Shown in pieces: positions 31,881 through 33,365 of a stretch of 33,365 nucleotides of DNA (the first letter of the stretch is position 1; each line of letters begins with the position of its first letter). The notes beneath the pieces were generated by a model. It saw only the letters and a list, made by a program, of their open reading frames with translations. It did no database searches and was not told the DNA's origin. The translations under genes and the position numbers were made by a program. Source of the DNA: Planctomycetota bacterium (GTDB lineage: Bacteria > Planctomycetota > UBA8108 > UBA1146 > JAKEFC01); NCBI GenBank assembly GCA_022616235.1, contig JAKEFC010000128.1, positions 1 through 33,365 on the forward strand, in the 5' to 3' direction.

Positions 31881-33365
31881 TTACGCCCAGGCGACGGAGT
31901 TGAGGAGCGCGAGGTCCCACGCGGCGGCGGCGCGCGGGCGCACGCGGATGCCGTAGCCGTAGGTGCCGGAGCTGGGAATCGTGTAGGTGCCTTCGTATTC
32001 GAACGCGCCCCCGGCGGGAGCCGCGCGCGGCGCGAGCGGCACTACCGCCATCCCCTGCAACGCCTCCGGTGCACCTTCCAACGTGCCCACTACGAATTCC
32101 ACGCGCAGATCCTCCGGCGCGAGTTCCAGGTGCTCGACCTCGGCCTTCACCTCGAGCACGTCTCCCGCCTTGAGCGCCGAAGGATCCACCATGCGCACGC
32201 CGAGGATCTTCACCTGCGCGAAGCCGCGCCGCAGGCGCTCGTGCTCGCGCGCGAGTTCCCGCGCGCCGCGCGCGCCGCCGGCGCCGAGCGCGGCGAAGTT
32301 GCGCGCCGCCGGCAAGTACGCAACGTCGCGGTAGGCGGCGAGCATCCGCTCCGTGTTGAATTCCGCGGGAATCGTCGCCAGGCTACGCCGCACGCGCTCG
32401 AGCCAGCGCCGCGGCAGACCCGCGGCATCCTGCTCGTAGAAGAGCGGCACGACGACCTCCTCCAGGAGATGGAGGAGATGCGCGCTGTCGAATTGGTCTT
32501 CGTGCTCCTGATCCGCGGATGACTCCTCTCGCCCGATCGCCCAGCCGTTCTGGCCGTCGTAGCCCTCCAGCCACCAGCCGTCGAGGATCGAGAGGTTGAG
32601 CCCTCCGTTCGCGGCGGCCTTCATCCCGGAAGTGCCGCTCGCTTCGAGCGGCCGGATCGGATTGTTGAGCCACACGTCGACGCCCTGGATGAGCTGGCGC
32701 GCGAGCGCGAGGTCGTAGTTCTCGATGAAGACGACCTTGCCGATATACGGCTCCGTCCGGCTCAATTCGAAGATCTGCTTCAGGATGTCGCGCCCCGCGC
32801 GGTCATCGGGGTGCGCCTTCCCCGCGAACAAGAGCCGCACCGGACGCTCCTCGTCCGCGAAGATGCGCGCCGCGCGCTCCTTGTCCTTGAAGAGGAGCGC
32901 CGCGCGCTTGTACGGCGCGAAGCGGCGCGCAAACCCGATGAGGAGCGCCGGGCGCTCCATCTCTTCGCGGATTTGGGCCAAGAGGCGCGGCGAGTCGTGG
33001 CGCGCGAGGTAGCTTCGCTCCGTGCGCCCGATTAGCTCGCGCATGAGGCGGCGCTTCGCATCGGCGCGCGCCTTCCAGAGCGCTCCTAGGTCGATCTCCG
33101 CGGCGCGGGTCCGAAAGTCCTCGCCGCGCACCGGACGCCCTTCCGCGCCGAGGAGCCGCGCGATCTGCGGCGCGGTCCACGTCGGCAAGTGCACGCCGTT
33201 CGTGATGTGAGCGACGGGCACCTCGTTCTCGAGGAGGTGCCGCCAAAACGGCCTGAGGAGCGCGCGCGACACCTCGCCGTGGCGCTGGCTCACGGCATTC
33301 GCGAAGAACGCGAGGCTCATGGCGAGGTAGGTCATATTGAAGTGCCCGTTCGCCTCCCCCTCCTC
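31881..33365 (-). CDS. glgP: Alpha-glucan phosphorylase, 5' end cut by the window
   Basis: At least 494 aa of C-terminal sequence; the frame runs open to the window edge, so the start is outside. The enzyme releases glucose 1-phosphate from glycogen or maltodextrin using pyridoxal phosphate. Visible motifs: EANGHFNMTYLAMSLA, AVSQRHGEVSRALL, THITNGVHLPTW (as AHITNGVHLPTWTAPQIARLL), FARRFAPYKRAALL, FAGKAHPDDRAG, VFIENYDLALARQLIQGVDVWLNNPIRPLEASGTSG and the lysine block SGMKAAANGGLNLSILDGWW. This is the short phosphorylase type with a C-terminal beta-rich extension (YEGTYTIPSSGTYGYGIRVRP). It ends 4 bp from the convergent HisN-type gene. Confidence 0.95.
   Translation of the reverse strand, partial: EEGEANGHFNMTYLAMSLAFFANAVSQRHGEVSRALLRPFWRHLLENEVPVAHITNGVHLPTWTAPQIARLLGAEGRPVRGEDFRTRAAEIDLGALWKARADAKRRLMRELIGRTERSYLARHDSPRLLAQIREEMERPALLIGFARRFAPYKRAALLFKDKERAARIFADEERPVRLLFAGKAHPDDRAGRDILKQIFELSRTEPYIGKVVFIENYDLALARQLIQGVDVWLNNPIRPLEASGTSGMKAAANGGLNLSILDGWWLEGYDGQNGWAIGREESSADQEHEDQFDSAHLLHLLEEVVVPLFYEQDAAGLPRRWLERVRRSLATIPAEFNTERMLAAYRDVAYLPAARNFAALGAGGARGARELAREHERLRRGFAQVKILGVRMVDPSALKAGDVLEVKAEVEHLELAPEDLRVEFVVGTLEGAPEALQGMAVVPLAPRAAPAGGAFEYEGTYTIPSSGTYGYGIRVRPRAAAAWDLALLNSVAWA

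Noticed and set aside
1-33365. CRISPR arrays, tRNA/rRNA genes, transposases, phage genes
   Set aside because: I saw no regularly spaced 25-40 bp repeats, no rRNA signature, no transposase motif and no convincing tRNA arms by eye. A covariance-model scan would be decisive for tRNAs and small RNAs.

Overview
The window is 33.4 kb of GC-rich, tightly packed bacterial DNA carrying about 26 genes, one gene remnant and no RNA gene, CRISPR array or insertion sequence that I could see. Many starts have strong Shine-Dalgarno sequences. Lipoprotein signals, YajC/SecDF and TRAP transport point to a diderm. The fused SecDF with an enlarged SecF periplasmic part and a pair of secreted TPR/DUF1570-like peptidase proteins make Planctomycetota, or a related high-GC lineage, my best guess. 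That is inference from family distributions recalled from memory, not a phylogeny.

Layout. 1-81: an imperfect repeat cut by the window edge. 82-4617 (minus): a promoter at 4679-4706 drives yajC and secDF, with a terminator at 1262-1282, followed by a membrane-anchored double-LysM protein. 4762-11504 (minus): tgt, spoIID-like, ruvB, a double-GNAT protein, a SPASM protein whose radical SAM cysteines are missing, and a small Bor-like lipoprotein. 11682-15470 (plus): a secreted S9 peptidase and an MFSD10/TetA-like MFS exporter. 15496-19415 (minus): two paralogous TPR proteins, one with and one without the HExxH zinc site, followed by ferrochelatase. 19643-20743 (plus): a LysM lipoprotein. 20758-22017 (minus): ribBA. 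22222-23719 (plus): an aldehyde dehydrogenase gene with its middle deleted, a 79-aa unknown protein and a YceI lipoprotein. 23725-25026 (minus): glutamate dehydrogenase. 25206-26393 (plus): an acyl-CoA desaturase. 26383-30093 (minus): a TatT-DctP-DctQ-DctM TRAP transporter operon. 30207-31876 (plus): apaH and a HisN-type phosphatase. 31881-33365 (minus): alpha-glucan phosphorylase, cut at its 5' end by the window.

The genes are mostly housekeeping: protein export, queuosine, Holliday junction processing, heme, riboflavin and glycogen turnover. A cell-envelope layer includes LysM, SpoIID, S9 and TPR-peptidase proteins, lipoproteins and the TRAP system. Convergent pairs nearly touch (4-25 bp) or overlap (11 bp), and the TRAP genes overlap by ATGA. 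No stretch longer than about 230 bp lacks a gene; the larger intergenic gaps carry promoter-like, terminator-like or repeat elements described below.

The most interesting points are: the intact/degenerate metallopeptidase pair beside hemH; the SPASM protein with a cysteine-less radical SAM core and a degenerate nucleotidyltransferase-like N-terminus; a TRAP operon headed by TatT whose binding protein has Trp where the ligand-binding Arg normally lies; and the aldehyde dehydrogenase remnant with both ends preserved.
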